Shown here: positions 50,202 through 59,418 of the stretch, piece after piece
Position numbering within the stretch: the stretch's first letter is position 1
Layout: every line of letters begins with the position of its first letter
DNA from: Salinivibrio kushneri
GTDB lineage: Bacteria; Pseudomonadota; Gammaproteobacteria; Enterobacterales; Vibrionaceae
Assembly: GCF_027286325.1 (NCBI RefSeq)
Contig: NZ_CP114588.1
Span: 682,001-746,000, forward strand
Length of the DNA stretch: 64,000 nucleotides
Direction: 5' to 3'
The notes under the pieces: generated by a model
Told to the model about the DNA's origin: nothing
Database searches by the model: none
The model's input: the letters and a program-made list of their open reading frames with translations, nothing else
Position numbers and translations under genes: made by a program

Positions 50202-50792
50202 TTATCCCAAGTGATGGTGAACGGTTTGCGCGAAACGCGCGAGACGTTGGCCTAAGGCTTTGGCGATTTGTTTTTCGTCTGCCATTAAAGGCTGGTTTGC
50301 ATCAGCCACACTTGACGCACCATAAGGTGAACCACCGCCTTCTGTGGTGTGTAACGCGCGCTCGCTATGTGGGACACCGAGCAGCATCATGCCATGATGA
50401 AGTAGTGGCACTGTCATGGTGAGTAGGGTGGTTTCTTGCCCGCCATGCAGCATAGAGCCCGCGCCAAACACGGCCGCGGGTTTATCAATCAGTGCACCTG
50501 ATAACCACTCGCCACTGGTGCTGTCGATAAACTGCTTTAAGGGCGCGGCCATGTTACCAAAGCGCACAGGGCTGCCAAGGGCCAAGCCATGGCAATCCAA
50601 CAAATCTTGCCGAGTGACAAAAGGGTCTTTCGCCGTCGAGGCTGGGGTTTGGCCATCAGGGTAAGCGGGCAGTTCAGGGACAGTACGCAGCACCGCTTCC
50701 ACGCCTTGAGCCTCGATGCCCCGAGCCACTTGTTGGGCAAGCTTACGTGTATTTCCTGACCGGCTGTAGTAAAGCACCAATACCTTTGTCAT
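50202..50792 (-). CDS. wrbA: WrbA-family NAD(P)H:quinone oxidoreductase
   Basis: Flavodoxin-fold FMN enzyme making two-electron quinone reductions. 196 residues. The FMN phosphate loop reads YYSRSGNTRKLAQ and the second loop is SPVRFGNMAAPLKQFID; the third has GAGSMLHGGQETTLL. In vibrios this branch is often just called NQO family; WrbA type is an inference. Overlaps the ArsC-like gene by four bases. Confidence 0.85.
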   Translation of the reverse strand: MTKVLVLYYSRSGNTRKLAQQVARGIEAQGVEAVLRTVPELPAYPDGQTPASTAKDPFVTRQDLLDCHGLALGSPVRFGNMAAPLKQFIDSTSGEWLSGALIDKPAAVFGAGSMLHGGQETTLLTMTVPLLHHGMMLLGVPHSERALHTTEGGGSPYGASSVADANQPLMADEKQIAKALGQRLARFAQTVHHHLG

Positions 50793-51145
50793 TTTATCAG
50801 CGCTAGTACGTTCTCTGGCGGACGACCAATCACCGCCTTTTCGCCTTTTACCGCAATCGGGCGCTCGACCAGCTTAGGGTTATTAACCATGGCATTGAGC
50901 AGTTGTGTTTCATCCACTGAGGCATCGCCCAAATTCGCCGCTTTATAGTCCGCTTCTTTGGTTCGCATCATCTCCCGAAATGAGTTGAGTCCGAGTTGCT
51001 GTTTTAACATTGACAAGGCTTCAGCAGAAAGTGGGTTCTCAAGGTACTTGATAATGGTAGGCGTCACACCGTGAGACTCGAGCAATTTAAGTGTTTCACG
51101 GCTTTTGGAGCAACGCGGGTTGTGGTAGAGGGTAATGGTGGTCAC
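50789..51145 (-). CDS. arsC: ArsC-family glutaredoxin-dependent reductase (YfgD-like)
   Basis: 118 residues. Catalytic Cys12 in YHNPRCSKSRETL and the trio of arginines including LVERPIAVKG are as in ArsC. In E. coli the relative yfgD is next to bepA, as here, so an arsenate-specific role is not certain. GTG start with AGGA nine bases upstream. Confidence 0.88.
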   Translation of the reverse strand: MTTITLYHNPRCSKSRETLKLLESHGVTPTIIKYLENPLSAEALSMLKQQLGLNSFREMMRTKEADYKAANLGDASVDETQLLNAMVNNPKLVERPIAVKGEKAVIGRPPENVLALIK

Positions 51146-51168
51146 AACAATGATCCTTTTTGATTGAA

Positions 51169-52668
51169 TTACCGATCGCTAAGCGCTTTAAAGCGAGCTT
51201 GCTGGCGACGCAGTTGGTCGAGACGTGCATCATACCGTGCTTGCGCTAAGCTGCCTAACTCTGCGAGCTGAGCGGCTTGGGTATAGTTACGAATGGCTTT
51301 GTCCCACTGTCCGCGCAATGCATAGCGCTCACCTTGTGCAGCCAGCTCGCCGTCTCGATGCGTCCCCGTATTTTCGTAGGCTTGTTGTAACAAAAACCAG
51401 CCGTTGCTGTCATCAGGGTGCTGGTGCGTATACCGCTCCAGCATCGAGATTGCCTCGCCTCCTCGTTTAGCCTTGACGAGGGTGTAGGCACGATTGAGCA
51501 ACAATACGCGGTTGTTAGGTTGATGGTTCAACGCCTGCTCAAGGCGTGATAGTGCCTTGTCGTACTGTTTCTCACCGATGTTTAAATCGGTCATCGCATC
51601 GATGAAAAATCGATTATTAGGTTGTGCCTTGATCAGTGGGGTTAACTTTTCACGCGCGTCGTCAAACCGACGTGCATCAATATCAAGCAGCGCCATCCCG
51701 TAATCGAGACTTTGTTTTTCGGCCGGCGAGGCCTCTTTATGACGCCGTTCAAACCAATCCATGGCAGAGCGACTGGCGATACCGCTATATCGCGCGACGA
51801 TGCGCGCGCGCGCCAGCTGATAATCCGGCGAGACAGGCACCCGCTTTTGCGGGTATTGGCGGGCACGAGCACGCGAGTCGGTGATCCGTGAAGCGGGTAA
51901 GGGGTGCGTGCTGAAGTATTCAGGCATTTGACTGGCATAGCGATATTCATCGGCCAATCGCGAGAAAAATCGCGGCATCGCTTGTACATTAAAATCCGCG
52001 CGCGCGAGGGTTTCAATGCCGATCCGGTCGGCTTCTTCTTCATTGCGACGGGTGAAGTTTATTTGGTTTTGCATACTGCCAGCCGTGGCGGCATGTGCCG
52101 CTGCAATCCCAGCTTCAGGTGCTGCGATGGCAAGCATCAACGACCCCACTAAGGCGGCCACCGTGAGCGGTGAGGTTTGTGCTTGCTCTTCCATGCTTCT
52201 TGCCAAATGACGTTGGGTCACGTGGGCGATTTCGTGGGCCATCACCGATGCCAGCTCGCTTTCCGTTTTTGCGTGAAGGAACAGCCCAGAGTGCATGGCC
52301 ACGTAGCCACCGAAAAACGCAAAGGCGTTGATGGCCTTGTTATCAATGAGAATAAATCGAAAGGGCGTACGAACGTCGTTAGCATTCGCCACCAGTCGAT
52401 GGCCTAAGCCATTAATGTACTCGTTGAGCAAAGGATCGCTGATGATGGGCTTACTGGCTCTTAGCATCCGCATGTAGGCATCACCAAATTCTTTCTCTTT
52501 GGCAACCGATAAGGTACTGACGGCGGCAGTACCAATATCAGGCAAATCGCTTTGGTATGACTCAACGCGTGCAGACACAGGTGCGCTCGCTAACACGCCC
52601 GCCAGTGCATAAGCGAGTAGGCGACGAGCCTTTGTTCCTTTGTTCGAGCAAGGTGCGCGAGATGACAT
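51169..52668 (-). CDS. bepA: Periplasmic metalloprotease/chaperone BepA
   Basis: M48 peptidase that helps LptD and BAM assembly or degrades stalled outer-membrane proteins. 499 residues. Signal peptide to about 34 (cut after VSA). Zinc motif HEIAH at 145-149; third ligand in NEEEADRIG; FSTHPLPASRI provides the regulatory His. C-terminal TPR repeats (about 310-485). Divergent from the TusA-family gene. Confidence 0.95.
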   Translation of the reverse strand: MSSRAPCSNKGTKARRLLAYALAGVLASAPVSARVESYQSDLPDIGTAAVSTLSVAKEKEFGDAYMRMLRASKPIISDPLLNEYINGLGHRLVANANDVRTPFRFILIDNKAINAFAFFGGYVAMHSGLFLHAKTESELASVMAHEIAHVTQRHLARSMEEQAQTSPLTVAALVGSLMLAIAAPEAGIAAAHAATAGSMQNQINFTRRNEEEADRIGIETLARADFNVQAMPRFFSRLADEYRYASQMPEYFSTHPLPASRITDSRARARQYPQKRVPVSPDYQLARARIVARYSGIASRSAMDWFERRHKEASPAEKQSLDYGMALLDIDARRFDDAREKLTPLIKAQPNNRFFIDAMTDLNIGEKQYDKALSRLEQALNHQPNNRVLLLNRAYTLVKAKRGGEAISMLERYTHQHPDDSNGWFLLQQAYENTGTHRDGELAAQGERYALRGQWDKAIRNYTQAAQLAELGSLAQARYDARLDQLRRQQARFKALSDR

Positions 52669-52793
52669 AAGCGTGATGACCTTTAAATGCAGGATGTACT
52701 TAGGTACAGACCGACAAAAGCCGCAAGGGTTTCGTTGGCGTTCTATCTAATGTCCATTACAATACTGACGATAATACCGACCGGTGAGCCAGA

Positions 52794-53012
52794 ATGGAAT
52801 CTCAAACACTTGATTTGCGAGAACATGTTTGTCCAATGGCGCTATTGCTAGCAAAGCGCGCTGCCGCGTTATTGCCGTCAGGTGAGCAATTGGTGATTTT
52901 ACTCGGTGATCAAGGGGCGAAAGACGATATCCCCAAGTACTTTAAACGCGAAGGCTTCAGCATGAGGTGGTTAGACACGCCAGCTTCGCGGCTACTCATC
53001 ACAAAGAAATAG
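52794..53012 (+). CDS. TusA/SirA-family sulfur carrier protein
   Basis: 72-residue protein of the TusA/SirA/YedF fold. The active Cys13 is in REHVCPMALLLAKR, where the family motif CPxP has Ala instead of the second Pro. No TusB/C/D nearby. A sulfur-transfer role is likely but the partner is unknown. Followed by perM 10 bases later. Confidence 0.85.
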   Translation: MESQTLDLREHVCPMALLLAKRAAALLPSGEQLVILLGDQGAKDDIPKYFKREGFSMRWLDTPASRLLITKK

Positions 53013-53022
53013 CGGGCTTTTT

Positions 53023-54102
53023 ATGTTTGATATGTTACATCGCTGGTATCGGCGACGTTTTTCTGACCCACATGCCGTGAGCCTGGTGGCGATCCTCCTT
53101 TTTGGTTTTATTACCATTTACTTTTTTGGCAATTTGCTTGCTCCATTGCTGGTGGCGATCGTGATGGCTTATCTACTCGATTGGCCGGTAAATCGCCTCT
53201 GCCGGCTGGGTTTGCCCCGCATTTTGTCAGTGCTGGTGGTACTGACTGTGTTTGTCAGCTTAACCTTGATGGCGTTATTTGGGTTGGTGCCGACCATATG
53301 GAACCAGGGGGTCAGCTTGGTGGCCGATGTGCCAAATATGTTTAATAACATGCAAGCACTGATGCTGAGTTTGCCAGAACGCTACCCAGAGCTGATTAAC
53401 CCACACATGGTGAACACCTTCGTCGATACCTTGCAAAATAAAGTGCTTAACCTGGGTGAAACACTGGTAAAAGGTTCATTGGCGTCTTTGGTGAACTTAG
53501 TCGCGGTGGCGGTATACCTGATTTTAGTCCCCCTGCTGGTGTTCTTTTTGCTCAAAGATAAAGTGCAAATGTTGGCGATGTTCAAAGGCTTGTTGCCGCG
53601 CAATCGTCGTCTTGCCTCCCGGGTCGGCCATGAGATGAATCAGCAGATCTCCAACTACATCCGCGGCAAAGTGACAGAGATCATTATTGTCGGGGTGACC
53701 AGTTATTTGACCTTTAGCCTGTTAGATCTTCGCTATGCGGTACTACTGAGTGTGGCGACGGGCTTTTCTGTCTTGGTGCCTTATATTGGCGCGGCGATTG
53801 TCACCGTCCCGATAGCGATTGTTGCCTTGTTCCAGTGGGGGCTCGAGCCAGGCTTTTGGTATGTGATGATAGCCTACGGGATCATTCAGGCGCTGGATGG
53901 CAATGTGCTCGTCCCCGTGCTTTTCTCTGAAGCGGTAAACTTACACCCAGTCGCTATCATAATAGCCGTACTGGTTTTCGGTGGACTCTGGGGTTTTTGG
54001 GGAGTATTTTTTGCCATTCCATTAGCGACCTTAGTGAAAGCGGTATGGCAAGCGTTGCCAGTGATTGAGTTAGATGACGATCCCAAGACAGATGTTGAGT
54101 GA
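53023..54102 (+). CDS. perM: AI-2E family transporter PerM
   Basis: Inner-membrane permease family (former UPF0118), 359 residues, about eight TM. Conserved PYIGAAIVTVPIA and YGIIQALDGNVLVPVLFSE features. E. coli perM (yfgO) also lies near bepA. Substrate not established; family members transport autoinducer-2 or ions. Confidence 0.9.
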   Translation: MFDMLHRWYRRRFSDPHAVSLVAILLFGFITIYFFGNLLAPLLVAIVMAYLLDWPVNRLCRLGLPRILSVLVVLTVFVSLTLMALFGLVPTIWNQGVSLVADVPNMFNNMQALMLSLPERYPELINPHMVNTFVDTLQNKVLNLGETLVKGSLASLVNLVAVAVYLILVPLLVFFLLKDKVQMLAMFKGLLPRNRRLASRVGHEMNQQISNYIRGKVTEIIIVGVTSYLTFSLLDLRYAVLLSVATGFSVLVPYIGAAIVTVPIAIVALFQWGLEPGFWYVMIAYGIIQALDGNVLVPVLFSEAVNLHPVAIIIAVLVFGGLWGFWGVFFAIPLATLVKAVWQALPVIELDDDPKTDVE

Positions 54103-54118
54103 TCCATCTTGTCTCTAT

Positions 54119-54136
54119 GCCCCTAATTAAAGGGGC
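54119..54136 (+). terminator. Hairpin after perM
   Basis: GCCCCT / AGGGGC stem with an A/T-rich loop, 17 bases after perM. No T run; weak terminator at best. Confidence 0.35.
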
Positions 54137-54208
54137 TGAACGGCAGGTAACCATTGACATGCCGTGATCAGTTTGGCCCACAGAAGTAGTAATGAAAACA
54201 GGGTTGGC

Positions 54209-55645
54209 ATGGCACAACACAGTCAAGAACAAACGCAAGTAGAAAAGTTTCGCGTCGCTGTGATAGGTGGCGGTGTTGCGGGGACCACAGCAGCAATGCG
54301 CTTGGCTGAGCGCGGCGTGGATACCCAGGTGTTTGAAGCGGGCACCGGCTTGGTGAGTGGCCCACCGATTTGTCATTTGCACGCGGGCGGCAACTTGTAC
54401 CGCGACATATCACTCGATCAATGCCTGACCTTACTTGAACAGTCAGTGGCCACGGTGCGTATGTACCCCCATTCGGTCAATCGCCGGCCCACCGTGTTGG
54501 CGGTTCCTCAGCAAGATCCCGGTTCACTTGACAGCGTGATTGCTCGCCTAGAAACCCTACGTGAGCGCTATGCGCAATTGGTTAAGCTCGATAGTGACAA
54601 TAAAGTCATGGGTGAGCCGAGCGATTATTTCCGTTTGTATCAGCAAGACGAACTGGAAGCATTACGCAACCAGGATTATCACAGCGTGACGGATGCCGCG
54701 GACCAGTGGATGTGGCCGGTGGCGCAATCGCTCGATTTAAGTGCAATGAAATACCCGTTAGTGCTGGTGCAAGAGTACGGACTCAGTGTGTTTCGCCTAG
54801 CAGCGGAAGCGCAGTTGACTCTTGCCGACGCACCTCATTGCCAGCTTAATTTCAATCACAAAGTGATGGATACCCAGCCTTTGGCGTCTGGGTGGCAGGT
54901 GACCTACAAAGACCATACTGGCCAGATACAGAGCACTGAGGTTGACTATCTGATCAATGCTGCCGGATTCCGTACGGGCACGATCGATGATATGGCCGGG
55001 TTTGGTCGCGAGCGTTTGGTCGAGTACAAAGCCGCGTATATCGCGCACTGGACAAGTACCGAATATCACTGGCCAGAGATCATTGTCCATGGCCAGCGGG
55101 GCACCCCACAAGGTATGGCTCAATTGACGCCCTACCCAGATGGCTTCTTCCAACTTCATGGTATGACTCAAGACGTGACCTTGTTTGAGCATGGTTTGGT
55201 GAAAAGCTCTGCGGAGTCGGCACAACCGACTGTCGATGCGCGTTATGTGAAAAACATCGATAAAGGATGGGACTGGCAAGAAGTGTGCGAACGTACTGAT
55301 CGCGCCATTGACCATTTTGCTCGGTGGTTACCGGCGTTTAAACAGGCCGAAGTAGGCGGCAAACCCTTGTGTGGGGCACAGCAAATTCCGGGCGATGATC
55401 CTTCGCTACGTGCCTCGGATGTGTCGTTTGATGGTGAGCGTTATGCGCGCTTGGAAATTGTCAAAGCATCGTCGGCGCTGACCGCGATTAATAAAGTGCT
55501 GACACAGTTTGAAGATGCAGGTTGGATCTCTCCTACCTCTTATCACCCGCTGTCGCGCCCCAACACTGCGAAGATAATCGATACCGCTTGCGAGCTTGCA
55601 ACACGCCGCGGATACCCGGAGGCGTTGGCAAAGCCTGTAGGCTAA
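54209..55645 (+). CDS. FAD-dependent oxidoreductase, function unknown
   Basis: 478 residues. The Rossmann loop VIGGGVAGTTAAMRLAERG (Gly20, 22, 25) is followed by a basic/acidic strand end FEAG, as in the DAO superfamily. YLINAAGFRTG is the second nucleotide-binding strand. The conserved central part contains PICHLHAGGNLYRDIS. No signal peptide or TM. The ATG is preceded by AGGG; a GTG 45 bases upstream is an alternative. Substrate unknown. It stands alone between perM and bcp, positions where many relatives have no gene. Confidence 0.7.
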   Translation: MAQHSQEQTQVEKFRVAVIGGGVAGTTAAMRLAERGVDTQVFEAGTGLVSGPPICHLHAGGNLYRDISLDQCLTLLEQSVATVRMYPHSVNRRPTVLAVPQQDPGSLDSVIARLETLRERYAQLVKLDSDNKVMGEPSDYFRLYQQDELEALRNQDYHSVTDAADQWMWPVAQSLDLSAMKYPLVLVQEYGLSVFRLAAEAQLTLADAPHCQLNFNHKVMDTQPLASGWQVTYKDHTGQIQSTEVDYLINAAGFRTGTIDDMAGFGRERLVEYKAAYIAHWTSTEYHWPEIIVHGQRGTPQGMAQLTPYPDGFFQLHGMTQDVTLFEHGLVKSSAESAQPTVDARYVKNIDKGWDWQEVCERTDRAIDHFARWLPAFKQAEVGGKPLCGAQQIPGDDPSLRASDVSFDGERYARLEIVKASSALTAINKVLTQFEDAGWISPTSYHPLSRPNTAKIIDTACELATRRGYPEALAKPVG

Positions 55646-55650
55646 TCACA

Positions 55651-55678
55651 AAAAAGCGCACGGTGTGCGTGCGCTTTT
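55651..55678. terminator. Bidirectional terminator before bcp
   Basis: AAAAGCGCAC / GTGCGCTTTT hairpin with A and T runs, shared by the oxidoreductase and bcp. Confidence 0.88.
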
Positions 55679-55722
55679 GGTGAACGGCGTTTAGGCTGCT
55701 TTGCAGCCAACGTCGACTGACG

Positions 55723-56193
55723 TTACGCTTGGTTTAAGTAATCAAGCACCACTTGGTGGTGATCCTTGGTCTTAAACTTGTTAAACACATGTTCTATCTT
55801 GCCATCTTTGCCGACCAAAAAGCTTAGACGATGAATGCCGTCGTACTCTTTGCCCATGAATTTTTTCGGTCCCCAGACACCGAACGCATCGGCGACGGCA
55901 TGATCTTCATCGCTCAACAGTGTGAAGTTAAGCGCGTCGCGTTCAACAAAACGAGCCAGTTTTTTCACCGGATCTGGGCTAATGCCAAGCACCACGGTAT
56001 CAAGTGCATCCAGCTCGGCTTTTGTGTCGCGTAACGAGCAGGCCTGCGTGGTACAGCCTGGTGTCATTGCTTTGGGGTAGAAATAGACCAGCACGCGCTT
56101 GTCGCCTTGAAACTGGCTCAAAGTGACCGTATCGCCATTTTGATCTTGTAGTGAGAAATCGGGCGCTTGTGCGCCTTCGGTTAATGTTTGCAT
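55723..56193 (-). CDS. bcp: Thioredoxin-dependent peroxiredoxin Bcp
   Basis: Reduces hydroperoxides using thioredoxin. 156 residues. Peroxidatic and resolving cysteines in PGCTTQACSLRD, with LVYFYPKAMT before them. The ATG has AGGA about ten bases upstream; the open frame continues 250 bases further but the extension matches nothing. Divergent from dapA. Confidence 0.95.
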   Translation of the reverse strand: MQTLTEGAQAPDFSLQDQNGDTVTLSQFQGDKRVLVYFYPKAMTPGCTTQACSLRDTKAELDALDTVVLGISPDPVKKLARFVERDALNFTLLSDEDHAVADAFGVWGPKKFMGKEYDGIHRLSFLVGKDGKIEHVFNKFKTKDHHQVVLDYLNQA

Positions 56194-56459
56194 GCGCTGC
56201 GTTTCCTTTTTGTCGGTAAACCGAATGGACGATGATAGAGAGTGCTCGAGATTACGCAAGTTTTTGATAATAGGATCACTGACTTGACAGGATTTTACTG
56301 CCCATTGACGCAAACTTCCCCCTCCTCGATTATAACGATCAGGCACATTGTCTATCGATGAAAAAATGTCGATTAAGACATGCCTAGACGCAGGGTTATT
56401 CTTGTGTTTGCCCAGCGCCAAAAGTAACATTGCAAGCATCACTAATAAGGGAGACGAAC

Positions 56460-57338
56460 ATGGTTTCTGGAAGCATTGTGGCGCTCGTCACACCAATGGA
56501 TGCACACGGCGAAGTTGATTACGTTAGCCTGGAAAAACTGGTCGAGTTTCATATCCAATCGGGCACTGATGCGATTGTCGCAGTGGGGACGACGGGTGAG
56601 TCGTCGACAGTCACCGTGGATGAGCACATTAAAATTGTGTTGAAGACCCTGGAGTTTGCTGACGGACGTATCCCGGTTATCGCGGGAACGGGGGCGAATG
56701 CCACTCATGAAGCGATCACTTTCAGCAAAATGTTTGCCGGCTCAGGGGTTGCTGCTTGCCTGAGTGTCACCCCTTATTACAACAAACCGACCCAGGAAGG
56801 CTTGTTCCAGCATTACAAAGCCATTGCTGAAGCTACCGACTTGCCGCAAATTTTATATAATGTGCCCGGGCGCACTGCGGTGGACCTTCAACCGGAGACT
56901 GTGGCGCGACTGGCGGCATTCGACAACATCATTGGTCTTAAAGATGCTACCGCTGATGTGAGCCGAGTAGCGATTCATCGGGAACTTTGTGGCGATGATT
57001 TCCTCTTATTCAGTGGCGATGATTTAACTGGCCTAGATTTTGTCCTGGCTGGGGGACACGGCGTTATCTCCGTGACCAATAATGTGGCGGCCGCGCAAAT
57101 GGCTAAAATGATCAAACTGGCGCGCGCGGGTGAAGCTGAGCAAGCGCATGCCATTAACGAAACCTTGATCCCCCTACATCGCCACCTGTTTGACGAAGCC
57201 AATCCGATCCCAGTGAAGTGGGCTGTCCGCGAAATGGGCTTGATTGCGGATGGACACCTTCGTCTGCCATTAACTGAATTAAGCGAGCACTTGCGTCCAG
57301 ATGTGCGAGAAGCACTGCGTGTAGCAGGTGCGGTGTAA
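56460..57338 (+). CDS. dapA: 4-hydroxy-tetrahydrodipicolinate synthase DapA
   Basis: Condenses pyruvate and aspartate semialdehyde, first committed step to DAP and lysine. 292 residues from the ATG with AAGGGAG upstream. [11 protein letters not shown] and the catalytic Tyr in [15 protein letters not shown] are present; Schiff-base Lys in [10 protein letters not shown]. Starts dapA-bamC-purC, as in E. coli. Confidence 0.97.
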   Translation: MVSGSIVALVTPMDAHGEVDYVSLEKLVEFHIQSGTDAIVAVGTTGESSTVTVDEHIKIVLKTLEFADGRIPVIAGTGANATHEAITFSKMFAGSGVAACLSVTPYYNKPTQEGLFQHYKAIAEATDLPQILYNVPGRTAVDLQPETVARLAAFDNIIGLKDATADVSRVAIHRELCGDDFLLFSGDDLTGLDFVLAGGHGVISVTNNVAAAQMAKMIKLARAGEAEQAHAINETLIPLHRHLFDEANPIPVKWAVREMGLIADGHLRLPLTELSEHLRPDVREALRVAGAV

Positions 57339-57353
57339 GCCGTTGGAGTGTCA

Positions 57354-58382
57354 ATGAAACCAGTATTTAAGCTCGGCCTATGTGCCATCATGGCCACCAG
57401 TGTGGTGGCCTGCAGTGGTGGCGTCGAGCAGCGTCGTCAAGCCAAAGATGACTTTGGCTATTTGCAAACAACCCCGTTGTCGCCATGGCAAACCTTGCCG
57501 GATCAAGCGCCATATTTCTCCACCAACTATCAAATTCCTTCGCAAGAGTTTAAAGGGGAAGTGGGCAAAGATGTTGATATTCGCCCGCCGCGCCAAGTGC
57601 TGGATCTGATCCCTGGCGCACGAATACAACGTGATAGCCGCGGCGTCACCCTTGCCGTTGCTAACGAAAAACAACTCGATAAAGTGTGGCAAACGGTAGA
57701 GCGTTTGGTCAGCGAGCAGACGATTCCAGTGGCGTCGCAAACCGCAGACCAAGTTGAAACCGGTTGGATCGCTTGGGAGAAAGAGGACAGTGCTCACCAA
57801 GCACGTTTTCGTCTATCGCGTCTTGAGCAAGGTCGCCGCTTTGCGTTAGGGGTGAATATGATTGACTCGCGTGCGAAAGCCAGCGATGAGCCACTCACGC
57901 CTGCATTGCGAGAGCGCTACAACACCTTGATGACCAACCTTATCACGGTGAGTCACGATGCGGCCTTGCGTGCCGAAGCGCGCCGTTTGGCTGAGCAGCG
58001 CCAGTCTGATATTCCGATTAGCTTTGGCACTGACCGCAGCGGTCTGCCGGTGATCATTGCTCGTGCACCCTATGACGTGGTGTGGGAAAAGCTGCCTGCT
58101 ATCATCAAGCCTTTAGGGTTCACGGTAGAAAGTCGTAACCAGTCGCAGGGCACGGTGAAAACCCGTCACGTCGCGCCAAGTGATGAGCGTTGGCAATCCC
58201 TTGGCGTTGATCCGATTTCGTTCCCGGACAACAGCTATACCTTGTTGCTGGGCGATCTCGGCAACCGCACGTCACTTAACGTTACCAACAGCGATGGTAA
58301 ACCTGTCGATGAGGCGACGTTAGAAGCGCTGAGCCCAGCGCTAAAAGCGGTCATTGCACAAGTGAGCCAAGTATCAGAGTAA
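57354..58382 (+). CDS. bamC: Outer membrane assembly lipoprotein BamC
   Basis: BAM complex lipoprotein, 342 residues. Start ATG with TGGAG upstream; lipobox VVAC (Cys16). The N-terminal unstructured part that contacts BamD is followed by two helix-grip domains. Downstream of dapA by 15 bases. Confidence 0.93.
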   Translation: MKPVFKLGLCAIMATSVVACSGGVEQRRQAKDDFGYLQTTPLSPWQTLPDQAPYFSTNYQIPSQEFKGEVGKDVDIRPPRQVLDLIPGARIQRDSRGVTLAVANEKQLDKVWQTVERLVSEQTIPVASQTADQVETGWIAWEKEDSAHQARFRLSRLEQGRRFALGVNMIDSRAKASDEPLTPALRERYNTLMTNLITVSHDAALRAEARRLAEQRQSDIPISFGTDRSGLPVIIARAPYDVVWEKLPAIIKPLGFTVESRNQSQGTVKTRHVAPSDERWQSLGVDPISFPDNSYTLLLGDLGNRTSLNVTNSDGKPVDEATLEALSPALKAVIAQVSQVSE

Positions 58383-58388
58383 TTTTAT

Positions 58389-58409
58389 AGGGACGCCGTG
58401 AGCGTCCCT
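58389..58409 (+). terminator. Hairpin between bamC and purC
   Basis: AGGGACGC / GCGTCCCT stem around CGTGA, then TACTTTT. Probable partial terminator before purC. Confidence 0.6.
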
Positions 58410-58440
58410 TACTTTTAGCGCCTAATGGAGAGTATAGGTA

Positions 58441-59154
58441 ATGGAAAAACGTGCTGAGTTGTATCGCGGTAAGGCAAAATCTGTCTATGCCACAGAGGAT
58501 GAGCACCGCTTTGTTCTGCACTTTCGCAATGATACATCGGCCTTTGATGGCGAGCGTGTTGAACAGCTTGAGCGAAAAGGCGAAGTGAATAACAAATTTA
58601 ATCACTTCATCATGCAAAAGCTTGAGCAAGCAGGTATTCCCACCCAAATGGACCAACTGTTGTCGGATACCGAGTGCGTGGTGAAAAAGCTAGATATGAT
58701 CCCTGTAGAGTGCGTGGTGCGCAACATCGCTGCTGGATCGCTTTGTCGTCGTCTCGGCGTCGAAGAAGGGACGGCACTGACGCCACCGACCTTTGAATTG
58801 TTTTTAAAAAACGACGCGCTGCACGACCCTATGGTCAATGAATCCCTGTGTGAGTCTTTGGGCTACGCCACACAAGCACAACTGGCGACGATGAAATCAC
58901 TGACCTATAAGGTGAATGATGTTCTCAAAGCGTTGTTTGCCGACGGTGATTTATTGTTGGTTGATTACAAACTTGAGTTTGGTGTTGATCATCAGGGCAA
59001 TATTGTTCTGGGGGATGAATTTAGTCCCGACGGTTGCCGGTTATGGGATGCCAATACCCGTGAAAAACTGGATAAAGACCGTTTCCGCCAGGGGCTCGGT
59101 GGTGTCGTGGATGCTTACATCGAGGTGGCAAAGCGTATCGGCCTTACCTTGTAA
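58441..59154 (+). CDS. purC: SAICAR synthase PurC
   Basis: Joins CAIR and aspartate in purine synthesis, 237 residues. [14 protein letters not shown] is the ATP-grasp N-terminus, and [15 protein letters not shown] the CAIR-binding region. No PUR box was seen upstream; a PUR-like palindrome lies after the gene. Confidence 0.97.
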   Translation: MEKRAELYRGKAKSVYATEDEHRFVLHFRNDTSAFDGERVEQLERKGEVNNKFNHFIMQKLEQAGIPTQMDQLLSDTECVVKKLDMIPVECVVRNIAAGSLCRRLGVEEGTALTPPTFELFLKNDALHDPMVNESLCESLGYATQAQLATMKSLTYKVNDVLKALFADGDLLLVDYKLEFGVDHQGNIVLGDEFSPDGCRLWDANTREKLDKDRFRQGLGGVVDAYIEVAKRIGLTL

Positions 59155-59165
59155 TTTTTGGTTTT

Positions 59166-59188
59166 AAAAAGCAAACGTTTGCTTTTTT
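59166..59188 (+). terminator. Palindromic terminator after purC with PUR-box core
   Basis: AAAAAGCAAACGTTTGCTTTTTT is an A/T-flanked palindrome with GCAAACGTTTGC at the centre. As RNA it forms a U-tailed hairpin; as DNA it matches PurR in 14 of 16 positions. It lies 12 bases after purC. Confidence 0.7.
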
Positions 59189-59195
59189 GGTGAGA

Positions 59196-59227
59196 AAAAT
59201 AGCGCCATTAACGTGGCGCTATTTTAG
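59196..59227. terminator. Terminator for the DUF2897 gene
   Basis: AAAATAGCGCCA / TGGCGCTATTTT, 12-bp stem with loop TTAACG, facing the minus-strand operon end; also usable by purC read-through. Confidence 0.85.
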
Positions 59228-59418
59228 TCTTTGTGCTCATCAGACTGCGATGGTTCGCTATCCGCATCATTTTCCTTGGATGACGTGGTTTTATCTGGCT
59301 TGTCTTTATACTTAAGGCCAAATTTTGCGTTGGCGGTATATTTGAGCGCCATGATATTGCTGACCACTACAGCCACTACGATGGCAATAATGACGTAAGG
59401 GTTGGTTAGCCATTCCAT
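59224..59418 (-). CDS. Small membrane protein (DUF2897)
   Basis: 64 residues: one TM (about 8-26) and a charged, Lys/Asp/Ser-rich cytoplasmic or periplasmic tail. The ATG is preceded by GAGGTGG. It overlaps the M15 peptidase end by 13 bases, so it is coexpressed. DUF2897 assignment by resemblance; function unknown. Confidence 0.75.
   Translation of the reverse strand: MEWLTNPYVIIAIVVAVVVSNIMALKYTANAKFGLKYKDKPDKTTSSKENDADSEPSQSDEHKD

Noticed and set aside
56194-56442. 83-codon N-terminal extension of bcp
   Set aside because: No similarity to any Bcp and no ribosome site; the ATG at 56193 gives the standard N-terminus.
58389-58440. PUR box upstream of purC
   Set aside because: The short bamC-purC gap contains a hairpin and ribosome site but no match to the PurR consensus.
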